Source: Collinsella sp. AF25-2LB
Lineage (GTDB): Bacteria; Actinomycetota; Coriobacteriia; Coriobacteriales; Coriobacteriaceae
NCBI RefSeq assembly: GCF_003458415.1
Contig: NZ_QRUF01000023.1
Location: 1 to 28,892, forward strand
Reading direction: 5' to 3'
Length of the DNA: 28,892 bases
Part shown: in pieces, positions 1 to 7,325 of the stretch
Layout of the letters: every line of letters begins with the position of its first letter
How positions within the stretch are numbered: the first letter of the stretch is position 1
Notes under the pieces: generated by a model
What the model saw: only the letters and a program-made list of their open reading frames with translations
Database searches by the model: none
What the model was told of the DNA's origin: nothing
Program-made: the position numbers and the translations under genes

Positions 1-27
1 GGTTCTGATTTTGGGGCATGGTTTTGG

Positions 28-257
28 ACCCTGTGGGCAAAAAATGCCAAATATGAGTACTGCTGCAAAAGAGGTGTCATATTTTTCGGCCTGTTCCGAG
101 CAAAAATGGGCTCAAAATCAATTTATCTAACCCCCTTTAAAGGGCGTTTGACGGCTTTTAACCTCTTCGAATCGCTCAAAGTAGGCAATTTGCTCTCGAT
201 TTTGCTGCTACTAAATTGGTGACAGTACTCATATTTGCCACTTTTTGACCACAGGGT
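28..257. repeat. Intergenic element with 34-bp inverted repeat ends (MITE-like)
   Basis: The arms lie at 29-62 and 223-256 and match in 31 of 34 positions when one is reverse-complemented; one more base pair matches outside (28/257). The outer end begins CCCTGTGG and the inner end finishes AAATATGAGTACTG. The 160 bp between the arms is AT-rich, has no plausible gene and contains a short self-complementary stretch (CCCTTTAAAGGG). The size and terminal inverted repeats suggest a non-autonomous mobile element or a structured intergenic repeat. No target-site duplication is obvious. Together with 258-349 this fills the gene-free start of the window. The repeat is seen directly; its nature is inferred. 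Confidence 0.7.
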
Positions 258-349
258 ATCCGGAGGGGCCCTCGATAAGCATCTAACGCTACAATAACTA
301 CCACGTGGCTGGGTTTGCCGGCCGAATGTGCGATGTCGTGGGAGGGGAC

Positions 350-598
350 ATGGTCGAGTTTACAAAGACGATTAAAGATCCGTTGGGACTACATGCCCGC
401 CCGGTTGCATTGCTCTATGACATCATTGCCAAGCATCGTAGCGACGTGTCGGTCAGCATCGGTGACCGTCATACCGACGGTCGCGACGTTATGGGCCTCA
501 TGGCTCTCTACGGCGAGTGCGGCGAGGACATCATCTTCCGCGTTTCGGGCGTGGATGAGGCTTCCTGCGTTACGTCGATTAGAAACCTCTCGCTTTAA
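350..598 (+). CDS. HPr-like phosphocarrier protein with Asp46
   Basis: An 82-residue protein of the HPr family, the small cytoplasmic carrier that passes phosphate from Enzyme I to sugar-specific Enzyme II proteins of the PTS. The active-site motif GLHARPV places the phosphorylated histidine exactly at residue 15. The regulatory segment around residue 46 reads GRDVMGLMAL, so the position that is Ser46 in canonical HPr is Asp46. I chose ATG 350 because GGAGGGG sits directly upstream and because it gives canonical HPr numbering; an upstream in-frame GTG at 305 would add 15 untypical residues. The gene stands alone with its own terminator. No Enzyme I or HPr kinase is nearby. Whether it is the main HPr of the cell or a regulatory paralogue cannot be told from the window. 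Confidence 0.9.
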   Translation: MVEFTKTIKDPLGLHARPVALLYDIIAKHRSDVSVSIGDRHTDGRDVMGLMALYGECGEDIIFRVSGVDEASCVTSIRNLSL

Positions 599-607
599 GC
601 ATGACGG

Positions 608-643
608 GGCGCGGCAAAGGACGGCTCTTTGCCGCGCCTTTTT
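608..643 (+). terminator. Rho-independent terminator after the HPr-like gene
   Basis: A 12-bp stem (GGCGCGGCAAAG at 608-619 pairing with 627-638) is followed by five T residues and lies 10 bp after the stop codon. Confidence 0.88.
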
Positions 644-690
644 GTTTCGTATAGGAAACTTTTTCGAAAACTGAATAGAGACCCTTTCCA

Positions 691-744
691 AAAAGTTAAC
701 CACGTGCTAGTTTACTAAAGCGAACATAGACGTGGTTAACTTTT
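691..744. promoter_or_regulatory. Inverted repeat in the feo promoter region
   Basis: A perfect 15-bp inverted repeat (AAAAGTTAACCACGT at 691-705 and its complement at 730-744) is separated by 24 bp and lies 43 bp upstream of the first feoA. Each arm contains the palindrome GTTAAC. The location suggests a binding site for an iron-responsive repressor, or two half-sites flanking the promoter. It does not match the Fur box or the classical DtxR/IdeR box closely, so the regulator is unknown. TGGTTAACT recurs at 3894, upstream of the FeoB-associated gene. Confidence 0.55.
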
Positions 745-786
745 ATCGCGTCGATGTTGAGGACGAACTGACGTTAGGAGCCACTC

Positions 787-1029
787 ATGTCTTGCGGACC
801 GCAGATGCCGGCCATGCCGCTTTCGATGGTAAAAGCGGGCGAAACCGTGCGCGTGTCTCGTGTAAAGGGCAATGAGGACATGAAACACCACCTCAAGGAC
901 CTCGGCTTTGTCGAGGGCAACGAAATCCACGTGGTGAGCTCGAGTGGTGCCAATATCATCGTCACGGTGCTGGGCGCACGCTTTGGCATCGATTCCAAGG
1001 TTGCCATGCACATCATGACCGTCGGTTAG
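787..1029 (+). CDS. feoA: FeoA-domain protein (first copy)
   Basis: An 80-residue protein made of one FeoA domain, a small SH3-like fold that supports or regulates the ferrous iron channel FeoB at the cytoplasmic membrane face. Typical family features are the segment MKHHLKDLGFVEGNEIHVV (about residues 32-50) and a closing IDSKVAMHIMTV strand. The start codon follows TTAGGAG with normal spacing. It is the first gene of the feoA-feoA-feoB cluster and is 39 bp from the second feoA. The N-terminus (MSCGPQMPAMPLSM) carries a short extension with one Cys that the second copy lacks. The family assignment is firm; the division of labour between the two FeoA proteins is unknown. Confidence 0.92.
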   Translation: MSCGPQMPAMPLSMVKAGETVRVSRVKGNEDMKHHLKDLGFVEGNEIHVVSSSGANIIVTVLGARFGIDSKVAMHIMTVG

Positions 1030-1068
1030 TCTGTAGCATTTCATAAAAACCGAAAGGGGGACAAGAGG

Positions 1069-1290
1069 ATGAAGACGTTGGGTGACGTTAAGGTGGGCGA
1101 GAGCTCCACCATCGTCAAGCTTCACGGTGAGGGTGCGCTTCGCCGCCACCTTATGGACCTGGGGCTCATCAAGGGCACTTCGTTCAAGGTCGTGAAGGTC
1201 GCACCGCTCGGTGATCCGGTCGAGATCAACGTGCGCGGCTACGAGCTTTCCATCCGCAAGGAGGAGGCGGCCGTCGTCGAGGTCCAGTAA
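1069..1290 (+). CDS. feoA: FeoA-domain protein (second copy)
   Basis: A 73-residue FeoA-domain protein with the family pattern LRRHLMDLGLIKGTSFKVVKVAPLGDP (about residues 24-50) and the ending YELSIRKEEAAVVEV, which is closer to textbook FeoA than the first copy. The sequence AAAGGGGGACAAGAGG precedes the ATG. It lies between the first feoA and feoB and is probably co-transcribed with both, although a hairpin lies in the 123-bp gap before feoB. Paired FeoA proteins are known in several anaerobes. Role: accessory to FeoB-dependent Fe(II) import. Confidence 0.92.
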   Translation: MKTLGDVKVGESSTIVKLHGEGALRRHLMDLGLIKGTSFKVVKVAPLGDPVEINVRGYELSIRKEEAAVVEVQ

Positions 1291-1309
1291 AGACTCGCGG
1301 TGTATATTT

Positions 1310-1345
1310 CTGCAGATAAAGTTAGTTATTTCTAACTTAATGCAG
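1310..1345. promoter_or_regulatory. Stem-loop between the second feoA and feoB
   Basis: The 7-bp arms AAGTTAG (1319-1325) and CTAACTT (1332-1338) are perfectly complementary. They are flanked by a further matching pair, CTGCA (1310-1314) and TGCAG (1341-1345). There is no T tract, so it is not a standard terminator. It could be an operator, since the GTTAG/CTAAC half-sites resemble those of DtxR-type boxes but with a wider gap, or an mRNA hairpin tuning feoB expression. Confidence 0.45.
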
Positions 1346-1413
1346 CAGTTTTGAAGCACATTATCCAGCCCGTGCGGAGAAAGCAGCGCGGGCACACAAG
1401 GAAGAAGGATTGA

Positions 1414-3741
1414 ATGGCGGATTCTCAGATCCATGTCGCGCTGGCGGGTAACCCCAACTGCGGCAAGACCACGCTTTTCAACCTGATCACCGGCGCCAAC
1501 GGCTACGTTGGCAACTGGCCCGGCGTCACGGTTGAGAAAAAGGAGGCCAAGCTCCTAAGCGACAAGAACGTTACCATCACGGACCTCCCCGGCATCTACT
1601 CGCTTTCCCCCTACAGCCCCGAGGAGCAGTGCTCGCGCGATTACCTCATGAGCGGCGAGCCCGATGTGGTCGTCCAGGTTGTCGACGCCACCAACCTCGA
1701 GCGCAACCTGTACCTGGCGCTTCAGGTCATCGAGACCGGCCTGCCCGTGGTCGTCGCCCTCAACATGGCCGATTTGGTCGAGAAGAACGGCGACAAGATC
1801 GACACGGACAAGCTTTCCAAGAAGCTCGGCTGCCCGGTCATGATGATTTCGGCTCTTAAGAACAAGGGCATCAAGGAGCTGTTCGAGCAGGTCAAGAAGT
1901 CCGCTGCTTCCAAGGGCCAGGTGCCGGAGCACAAGTTCGACTCCTCCATCGAGGACGTTCTGGACCACATCGAGAATAACCTTCCGGCGAGCGTTCCCGC
2001 CAACAAGCGCCGCTATTACGCCGTTAAGCTGTTCGAGCGTGATGCAGACGCCTGCAAACTCATCAACCTCACCAAGGAGAAGGCCGCTCGCGTGGAGGAG
2101 CTGGTCGCCCAGTGCGAGCAGGACTGCGACGACGACGCCGAGTCCATCATCACCGGTGAGCGCTATGGCGTCATCGCGCACATCATCGATGAGTGCCTCA
2201 CCAAGGCCCCGGCCAAGATGAGCACTTCCGAGAAGATCGATCGCGTGGTTACCAACCGTATCCTGGGCCTGCCGATCTTTGTGGTCATCATGTTTTGCGT
2301 GTACTACATCGCCGTTTCTACCTTGGGCGGCACGGTGACCGACTTCACCAACGACCAGCTCTTCGGCACCGACGGCTGGTATGTGCTCGGCCAGGGTCGC
2401 GACGCCTACGACGCAGCTGTCGAGGCTGCGGGCGACGACGCCGATTCGGTTGACCCGACGCAGTACGGCCCCTATGTCCCGGGTATCACCACCGTGGTGC
2501 ACGACGCCCTTGTGGCGGGTGGCACCGAGGACGGTGGCCTGGTCGATTCGCTGGTCTGCGACGGTATCGTTGGCGGCCTGGGCGCCATTTTCGGCTTTGT
2601 GCCGCAGATGTTCCTGCTGTTCGTGATGCTGTCCTTCCTGGAGGACTGCGGCTACATGGCCCGCGTCGCCTTCATCATGGACCGCGTGTTCCGCCGCTTT
2701 GGCCTGTCCGGTAAGTCGTTCATCCCCATGCTCGTGTCCTCGGGCTGCGGCGTCCCCGGCGTCATGGCCACCAAGACCATCGAGAACGAGAAGGACCGCC
2801 GCATGACGGTCATGACCACCACGTTCATCCCCTGCGGCGCCAAGCTGCCGATCATCGCCCTGCTCATGGGCTCCATCATTGGCGATTCTTCCACCACGGC
2901 TGCATGGATCAGCCCGCTCTTCTACTTCCTGGGCGTCTTTGCCGTCATCGCCTCGGGCCTCATGCTCAAGAAGACCAAGCTCTTCGCCGGTCGCCCGACG
3001 CCGTTCGTTATGGAGCTTCCCGCCTACCACTTCCCGGCGATCCGTTCCTGGGCGCTGCACGTGTGGGAGCGCTGCTGGGCCTTTATCAAGAAGGCCGGCA
3101 CGGTCATCTTTGCGTCCACCGTCGTCGTTTGGTTCCTCTCCAACTTTGGTAGCTATAACGGTTCCTTTGGCTTCCTGCCTGCGATGGACGGCATCCCCGA
3201 GGAGTTTATGGACTACTCCGTGCTTGCCATGCTGGGCAACCTGGTCGCTTGGATCTTCGCCCCGCTCGGCTTTAGCACCTGGCAGGCCACCGCGCTGACT
3301 GTCTCTGGCCTCGTCGCCAAGGAGAACGTCGTCGCCACCGCCGGCTCGCTGCTGTCCGTCGCCGACGCGGGCGAGACCGACCCGAGCCTGTGGACCGCGT
3401 TTGCCGGCATGTTCCCCACCATGGGCGCTTGCGTTGCCTTCGGCGCCTTCAACCTGCTGTGCGCTCCGTGCTTTGCTGCCATTGGCACCATCCGCAACCA
3501 GATGGATTCCGGCAAGTGGACTGCGATCGCCATCGGTTACGAGTGCGCCTTCGCTTGGGTGATCGGCCTGTTCATCAACCAGTTCTACAACTTGCTTGTT
3601 CTTGGACAGTTTGGTATCTGGACGATTGTGGCCATCGTGCTGCTGGTTGCGATGCTCTTCCAGATCTTCCGTCCCATGCCCAAGCATGCATGGACCGACG
3701 AGGACGAGACCAACACTGCTTCCGCCGCAGTTTCCGCTTAA
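1414..3741 (+). CDS. feoB: Ferrous iron transport protein B
   Basis: A 775-residue FeoB, the main Fe(II) importer of anaerobes. The N-terminal G domain has all nucleotide-binding motifs: G1 GNPNCGKT (residues 12-19), G3 DLPG (57-60), G4 NMAD (117-120) and G5 SAL (146-148). It is followed by a helical GDI-like spacer and a membrane core from about residue 285 onward with two Gate regions, including SGCGVPGVMATKT and the PCGAKLPI segment. The roughly 100 residues between the first membrane helix and the next contain an acidic, Asp/Ala/Gly-rich loop (around residues 325-370). The length is normal for the family. The gene starts at ATG 1414 after AAGGAAGAAGGA and ends at a strong terminator. Context with two FeoA proteins supports the call. 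Confidence 0.98.
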   Translation: MADSQIHVALAGNPNCGKTTLFNLITGANGYVGNWPGVTVEKKEAKLLSDKNVTITDLPGIYSLSPYSPEEQCSRDYLMSGEPDVVVQVVDATNLERNLYLALQVIETGLPVVVALNMADLVEKNGDKIDTDKLSKKLGCPVMMISALKNKGIKELFEQVKKSAASKGQVPEHKFDSSIEDVLDHIENNLPASVPANKRRYYAVKLFERDADACKLINLTKEKAARVEELVAQCEQDCDDDAESIITGERYGVIAHIIDECLTKAPAKMSTSEKIDRVVTNRILGLPIFVVIMFCVYYIAVSTLGGTVTDFTNDQLFGTDGWYVLGQGRDAYDAAVEAAGDDADSVDPTQYGPYVPGITTVVHDALVAGGTEDGGLVDSLVCDGIVGGLGAIFGFVPQMFLLFVMLSFLEDCGYMARVAFIMDRVFRRFGLSGKSFIPMLVSSGCGVPGVMATKTIENEKDRRMTVMTTTFIPCGAKLPIIALLMGSIIGDSSTTAAWISPLFYFLGVFAVIASGLMLKKTKLFAGRPTPFVMELPAYHFPAIRSWALHVWERCWAFIKKAGTVIFASTVVVWFLSNFGSYNGSFGFLPAMDGIPEEFMDYSVLAMLGNLVAWIFAPLGFSTWQATALTVSGLVAKENVVATAGSLLSVADAGETDPSLWTAFAGMFPTMGACVAFGAFNLLCAPCFAAIGTIRNQMDSGKWTAIAIGYECAFAWVIGLFINQFYNLLVLGQFGIWTIVAIVLLVAMLFQIFRPMPKHAWTDEDETNTASAAVSA

Positions 3742-3770
3742 GTCCGAATAAGGATTAACCCCTTTCCACG

Positions 3771-3803
3771 AGCCCGGGTGTCCCAGCGACACTCGGGCTT
3801 TTT
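3771..3803 (+). terminator. Terminator of the feo operon
   Basis: The 12-bp arms AGCCCGGGTGTC (3771-3782) and GACACTCGGGCT (3788-3799) pair with one G-T wobble and run into five T residues, 30 bp after feoB. Confidence 0.9.
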
Positions 3804-3916
3804 GGTGGGGGAGATGTGACGTTTCCGCAGATAAAACCGACCAAAATAAACCTGTCCCTTTTTGGTAGGTGGAGAATGGGGTAAAGTAAGTGCTGGTTAA
3901 CTAGGGGAGGCTTGCT

Positions 3917-4117
3917 ATGGCACCTATCGATATTGTTGTACTGGCTGTTATCGGTATTGCGTTTGTCGCCGTGTGCGTGCGCATCTACCGAAAGGGAACC
4001 TGCGCCGACTGCGCTCAGGGCGGCGTTTGCACGGGGCATTGTTCCAGCAAAAAGACGTGCGCTGCGCTTAAGGGCGTGGACAAAATCGCCGAAGACCTGG
4101 GCCGCGGTATTAAATAA
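3917..4117 (+). CDS. FeoB-associated Cys-rich small membrane protein
   Basis: A 66-residue protein with one N-terminal membrane helix (about residues 5-22, IDIVVLAVIGIAFVAVCV) followed by a basic stretch and a compact Cys cluster (C29, C32, C38, C42, C48) in the pattern CxxC-x5-C-x3-C. This is the layout of the FeoB-associated Cys-rich membrane proteins that follow feoB in many Gram-positive anaerobes and are thought to assist iron delivery. The ATG at 3917 follows GGGGAGG. A terminator separates it from feoB, so it probably has its own promoter; TGGTTAACT just upstream (3894-3902) echoes the inverted repeat before feoA. The exact biochemical role of the family is unproven. Confidence 0.85.
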   Translation: MAPIDIVVLAVIGIAFVAVCVRIYRKGTCADCAQGGVCTGHCSSKKTCAALKGVDKIAEDLGRGIK

Positions 4118-4130
4118 GGTCTAGGCATCC

Positions 4131-4164
4131 AAGCGCCTCGCGAGCATCCGTTCGCGGGGCGCTT
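4131..4164 (+). terminator. Probable terminator after the Cys-rich gene
   Basis: Arms AAGCGCCTCGCGA (4131-4143) and TCGCGGGGCGCTT (4152-4164) pair in 12 of 13 positions, counting the remaining position as a wobble. The T tract is weak (TTTGCACATTT). Confidence 0.65.
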
Positions 4165-4208
4165 TGCACATTTGGGGGCGAGCGCGGCGAGTTGTAGAGT
4201 GATTTTGG

Positions 4209-4220
4209 GGTATCGTTACC
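4209..4220. promoter_or_regulatory. Possible autoregulatory operator of the LacI-family gene
   Basis: GGTATCGTTACC is a 12-bp palindrome with one mismatched pair and a central CG, 42 bp before the regulator start. It shares the GGT...CG...ACC form of the downstream operators but is 2 bp shorter. The sequence TATAAC at 4245-4250 could be the -10 element. Weak evidence. Confidence 0.3.
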
Positions 4221-4261
4221 TGTAGTGTTAATTGGCAACTTATCTATAACGGAGTATCCCC

Positions 4262-5341
4262 ATGAGCGCTCGCGTAACCATGAAGGACATAGCCGCCGAG
4301 CTTGGCGTTTCCATCAATACCGTGCACAAGGCCCTGACGGGTAAGGCCGGCGTGAGCGAATCCGTGCGCTCCAAGGTGAATGCTAAGGCCGAGGCCATGG
4401 GTTACCATCGCAATACGAGTGCCTCGAGCCTGCGCCGCAAGGATATCAACCTGGTGTTTTGCCTGCCCCGCGCCTCGCGCGAGGGAGCGTACTTTTTCCG
4501 TTACCTGTGGGAAGGCTGCAACCGCTTTGAGCAGGAGGTCATCGACCGGGGCATTACGGTTGAGCGTGTTGAATTTGGCGTGGGTGGCTACGCCGATGCG
4601 CTCGAGCAGATTGATGAGCGCTTGCAGGTAGGCGAGAAGATTGATGGCCTGCTTGCCTATGTTCCGAGCGATGACCGTGCGACCGAGCTTTTGAGGCAGA
4701 TTGCCGAGGCGGGTGTGGCGATCGAGCTCGTCGATGGCGACCGACCGCACCTCGATCGCCTGGGTGCCAGTCTGGCAGACTATTCCGCGGCGGGCAGTCT
4801 TATGGCAGAGCAGGCGGCAAACCTGGTTCACGCTTCTGGGGCTGACGCCCGCGTGCTCCTGTTGGCGGGCGACCCCTATACCGATTCGCACTATCTAACC
4901 GCCCGCGCCTTTCACAATTACCTGCGCGAACACGATATTCCATGGCAAGTTGAGGACCTTGCCGGCGCCCATGCGCAAGTCAAACAGCTCAAGCATGAGC
5001 TCGAAAAGCGCTTGAGTGCGCCGGACGCCCCTGAGCTCATTTGTAGCGTTTTTGCCGTTGGTTCCGAAGTGGTTGCCGATGCGCTTGTCTCGAGCGGCAA
5101 GGCCGGTCAGGTTATGGTGATCGGCAACGACCTGTTTCCCGAAAGCGCCCTGGCCTTGCGTCGGGGCATCTTTACCAACATCGTCTACAAGGACCCGGTG
5201 AGTCTGGCATATCGTGGCGCCAAAACCTTAGGCGATTATCTGCTGTGGGGAAGGACCCCGACGGTGCCCGTCCAGAAGGGCGCCGTCGAGATGGTATTTG
5301 CCAGCAATGTCGACCGCTACTGCGAACTTGCGGGTATTTAG
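4262..5341 (+). CDS. LacI-family transcriptional regulator, probable pectin/galacturonate repressor
   Basis: A 359-residue LacI/GalR-type regulator. The N-terminal helix-turn-helix is MKDIAAELGVSINTVHKALTGKAGVSESVRSKV (about residues 7-39), followed by the hinge segment ASSLRRK with the conserved Leu that intercalates at the operator centre. The rest is a periplasmic-binding-protein-like effector domain (about residues 63-330) ending in a typical NVDRYCEL tail. It sits directly upstream of uxaC, and palindromes with a central CG, typical for this family, lie at several downstream promoters; it is therefore the best local candidate to bind GGTGAACGTTCACC. The inducer is inferred to be a galacturonate-derived intermediate. 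The recognition helix (INTVHKAL) departs from the common VSxxTVSRVL pattern. The start follows ACGGAG. Confidence 0.9.
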   Translation: MSARVTMKDIAAELGVSINTVHKALTGKAGVSESVRSKVNAKAEAMGYHRNTSASSLRRKDINLVFCLPRASREGAYFFRYLWEGCNRFEQEVIDRGITVERVEFGVGGYADALEQIDERLQVGEKIDGLLAYVPSDDRATELLRQIAEAGVAIELVDGDRPHLDRLGASLADYSAAGSLMAEQAANLVHASGADARVLLLAGDPYTDSHYLTARAFHNYLREHDIPWQVEDLAGAHAQVKQLKHELEKRLSAPDAPELICSVFAVGSEVVADALVSSGKAGQVMVIGNDLFPESALALRRGIFTNIVYKDPVSLAYRGAKTLGDYLLWGRTPTVPVQKGAVEMVFASNVDRYCELAGI

Positions 5342-5366
5342 CCGATTGAGCAGGTACCCCCTCTTG

Positions 5367-5565
5367 CGACGTGCATTTTTGGGAGTATTCAGCATTGGCA
5401 TGCCCTGAATGAGGTGCAGAACGACTGTTTTAAGTGCCCCCGATGGCGTAATTTGCCATCGGGGGCACTTTTTATGCCGATCGGGCGCTATCTGCGTTCC
5501 AAATAGGACGCTGAGGATGGCGCACGGCGCGCTCCAATGCTGAATACTCCCAAAAATGTACGTCG
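5367..5565. repeat. Intergenic element with 32-bp inverted repeat ends
   Basis: Arms at 5367-5398 and 5534-5565 match in 31 of 32 positions as inverted repeats. The outer end starts CGACGTG and the inner end finishes GTATTCAGCATTGG. The 135-bp interior contains a strong terminator hairpin (5432-5474) and no gene. It occupies much of the 460-bp gap between the regulator and uxaC. It resembles the element at 28-257 in size, arm length and AT-rich arms containing a run of five A/T and GAGTAYT, but the arm sequences differ. A miniature inverted-repeat mobile element or a structured RNA are the main readings. Confidence 0.7.
5432..5474 (+). terminator. Strong terminator after the LacI-family gene
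   Basis: A perfect 16-bp stem (AAGTGCCCCCGATGGC at 5432-5447 with 5455-5470) with a 7-nt loop ends in a T tract. It lies inside the inverted-repeat element, and the symmetric A/T flanks could let it act in both directions. Confidence 0.9.
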
Positions 5566-5653
5566 GGACATGACCCACCTGAGCAAAAGCGCTCAAGTTC
5601 GGTGTTCGGGGACGCCAAACAGTCCGCAATACATGCAAGTCACATCTCCAGCA

Positions 5654-5680
5654 ACCGTTGAACGGGCAAAATCTACCGTT
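5654..5680 (+). promoter_or_regulatory. Tandem ACCGTT motif (21-bp period) upstream of uxaC
   Basis: ACCGTT occurs at 5654-5659 and 5675-5680, exactly 21 bp apart, with AAAATCT just before the second copy. The second copy starts 28 bp before the centre of the first GGTGAACGTTCACC operator. The same arrangement recurs at 10586, 17052 and 25405. It looks like a binding site for a dimeric regulator reading two direct repeats on one face of the helix. Confidence 0.55.
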
Positions 5681-5695
5681 CACCCCGTGGTGGTT

Positions 5696-5747
5696 AGGTG
5701 AACGTTCACCTTTTGAGGTGCAATGGATTAGTATAGTGAACGTTCAC
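5696..5747 (+). promoter_or_regulatory. uxaC promoter with paired GTGAACGTTCAC operators
   Basis: The first operator is a perfect 16-bp palindrome, AGGTGAACGTTCACCT (5696-5711). The second is the perfect 12-bp core GTGAACGTTCAC (5736-5747), with the centres 38 bp apart. TTCACC of the first operator (5705-5710) can serve as -35, with TAGTAT (5729-5734, 18-bp spacing) or TATAGT (5732-5737) as -10. The second operator then covers the start site. Binding at both would block RNA polymerase. Likely regulator: the LacI-family protein encoded at 4262-5341. Confidence 0.75.
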
Positions 5748-5801
5748 CTAAAGGATAACGAGCGCGCCGTGCGCCCGCCTTGCCAGCAAAGGGGCTGTTT
5801 G

Positions 5802-7229
5802 ATGAAAAACTTTATGGACGATCAGGATTTCCTGCTGAGCACCAAGACCGGCGAGGAGCTGTTCCACAACTTTGCCGAGGGCATGCCCATCGTCGACTAT
5901 CACTGCCACATTTCTCCTAAGGAGATTTGGGAGGACAAGCGTTTCGAGAACATCACCGAGGTTTGGCTGGGCGGCGACCACTACAAGTGGCGCCTGATGC
6001 GTGCCAACGGCGTCGACGAGCGTTTTATCACTGGCGACGCCCCTGCTCGCGAGAAGTTCCAAAAGTGGGCCGAGACCCTGGGTCGCTGCGTTGGCAACCC
6101 CGTCTTTGAGTGGAGCCACCTGGAGCTTAAGCGCTACTTTGGCTACGAGGGCGTCCTCAACGGCAAGACTGCCCAGGAGGTCTGGGACCTTGCCAACGCC
6201 AAGCTCGCCGAGGCCAGCTTTACCTGCCGCAACCTGATCAAGCAGTCCAACGTCCGCATGATCTGCACTACCGACGACCCCGCCGACAGCTTTGAGTGGC
6301 ACAAGAAGATTGCCGCCGACGACAGCTTTGACGTTCAGGTCGTTCCCGCCATGCGCCCCGATGCCGCTTTGCGTATCGAGCGCGGCCAGGAGTTTGCCGA
6401 CTACTGCAAGCACCTTTCCGAGGTTGCCGGCGTTGAGGTCAGCGACTTTGAGGGCATGAAGGCTGCCATTTCCAAGCGCTACGACGTTGCTCACGAGCTG
6501 GGCTGCCGCGCCTCCGACCACGCACTCGACTACGTTATGTACGTCCCGGCTACCGCCGACGAGATCGAGGCTATCTTTGCCAAGGGTCTGGCTGCTGAGC
6601 CGCTTACCGAGGAAGAGATCCTCAAGTACAAGACTGCCTTTATGCAGTTCGTTGCTGGCGAGTATGTCCGTCTGGGCTGGGCCATGCAGCTGCACTTTGG
6701 CTGCAAGCGCGACAACAACCGCGCCATGTTTGCCAAGCTCGGCCCCGATACCGGCTACGATTGCATCTCCAACTACACGCCGTCCGACCAGCTTGCCGAT
6801 TTCCTCAACTCCATTCAGGAGACCTGCGGCTTGCCCAAGACCATCCTGTACAGCTTGAACCCCATCGACAACACCATGATCGATACCGTGATGGGCTGCT
6901 TCCAGGAGGCTCCGACCGCCGGCAAGATCCAGAACGGTTCTGCCTGGTGGTTCAACGACAACGAGGTCGGTATGCGCGAGCAGCTCACGGCTCTGGCTAA
7001 CGAGGGCGTGCTGGGCAACTTTGTGGGCATGCTTACCGACTCCCGCTCCTTCCTGTCCTACCCGCGTCACGAGTACTTCCGTCGCGTGCTGTGCAGCGTG
7101 ATCGGCGAGTGGGTCGAACAGGGCAAGTATCCGGCCGACATGGAGCTGCTGGGCGATATCGTGCGCGACATTAGCTACAACAACGCGGTCCGCTACTTTG
7201 GCTTTGATCTGGACACCGTCGAGGCATAA
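5802..7229 (+). CDS. uxaC: Uronate isomerase (glucuronate/galacturonate isomerase)
   Basis: A 475-residue UxaC that interconverts D-galacturonate and D-tagaturonate (and D-glucuronate and D-fructuronate), the first step of cytoplasmic hexuronate breakdown. It belongs to the amidohydrolase superfamily: the first metal-ligand motif YHCHISP places His34 and His36 near the N-terminus, and the length is typical (about 470). ATG 5802 is preceded by AAGGGG and gives the usual beginning MKNFMDDQDFLLS; the frame stays open upstream to 5658, but that part crosses the operators and is not typical of the family. It is the first gene of the uxaC-uxaB-uxaA unit. A hairpin with a T tail follows, so part of the transcripts may end here. 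Confidence 0.96.
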   Translation: MKNFMDDQDFLLSTKTGEELFHNFAEGMPIVDYHCHISPKEIWEDKRFENITEVWLGGDHYKWRLMRANGVDERFITGDAPAREKFQKWAETLGRCVGNPVFEWSHLELKRYFGYEGVLNGKTAQEVWDLANAKLAEASFTCRNLIKQSNVRMICTTDDPADSFEWHKKIAADDSFDVQVVPAMRPDAALRIERGQEFADYCKHLSEVAGVEVSDFEGMKAAISKRYDVAHELGCRASDHALDYVMYVPATADEIEAIFAKGLAAEPLTEEEILKYKTAFMQFVAGEYVRLGWAMQLHFGCKRDNNRAMFAKLGPDTGYDCISNYTPSDQLADFLNSIQETCGLPKTILYSLNPIDNTMIDTVMGCFQEAPTAGKIQNGSAWWFNDNEVGMREQLTALANEGVLGNFVGMLTDSRSFLSYPRHEYFRRVLCSVIGEWVEQGKYPADMELLGDIVRDISYNNAVRYFGFDLDTVEA

Positions 7230-7252
7230 GCCTGCATCGAATCACATCGAAC

Positions 7253-7289
7253 ACGGGAGCGCCGTTGCCACACACGGCGCCCCCGTTTT
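7253..7289 (+). terminator. Terminator-like hairpin between uxaC and uxaB
   Basis: Arms ACGGGAGCGCCGT (7253-7265) and ACGGCGCCCCCGT (7274-7286) pair with one mismatch and run into TTTT. It lies 23 bp after uxaC and 37 bp before uxaB, with no new operator or clear promoter after it. It probably reduces rather than abolishes expression of uxaB and uxaA. Confidence 0.7.
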
Positions 7290-7325
7290 GCTTGCACGCT
7301 AACAGCTATCTAAGGAGAGACACAG

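Noticed and set aside
301..308. CCACGTGG palindrome before the HPr-like gene as an operator.
   Set aside because: Eight bases only, with no second copy in a comparable position; too weak to call.
1555..3792. A 745-codon open frame on the minus strand opposite feoB; similar long minus-strand frames lie opposite uxaC, uxaB, GH28, the flavoenzyme and the dehydratase.
   Set aside because: They mirror clear genes on the plus strand, have low-complexity Gly/Val/His/Asp-rich translations and no ribosome sites. This is a normal effect of GC-rich codon usage.
5658..5801. Longer uxaC starting at 5658.
   Set aside because: It would be translated through the promoter, both operators and the NCCGTT motif. 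ATG 5802 has a ribosome site and matches the family start.
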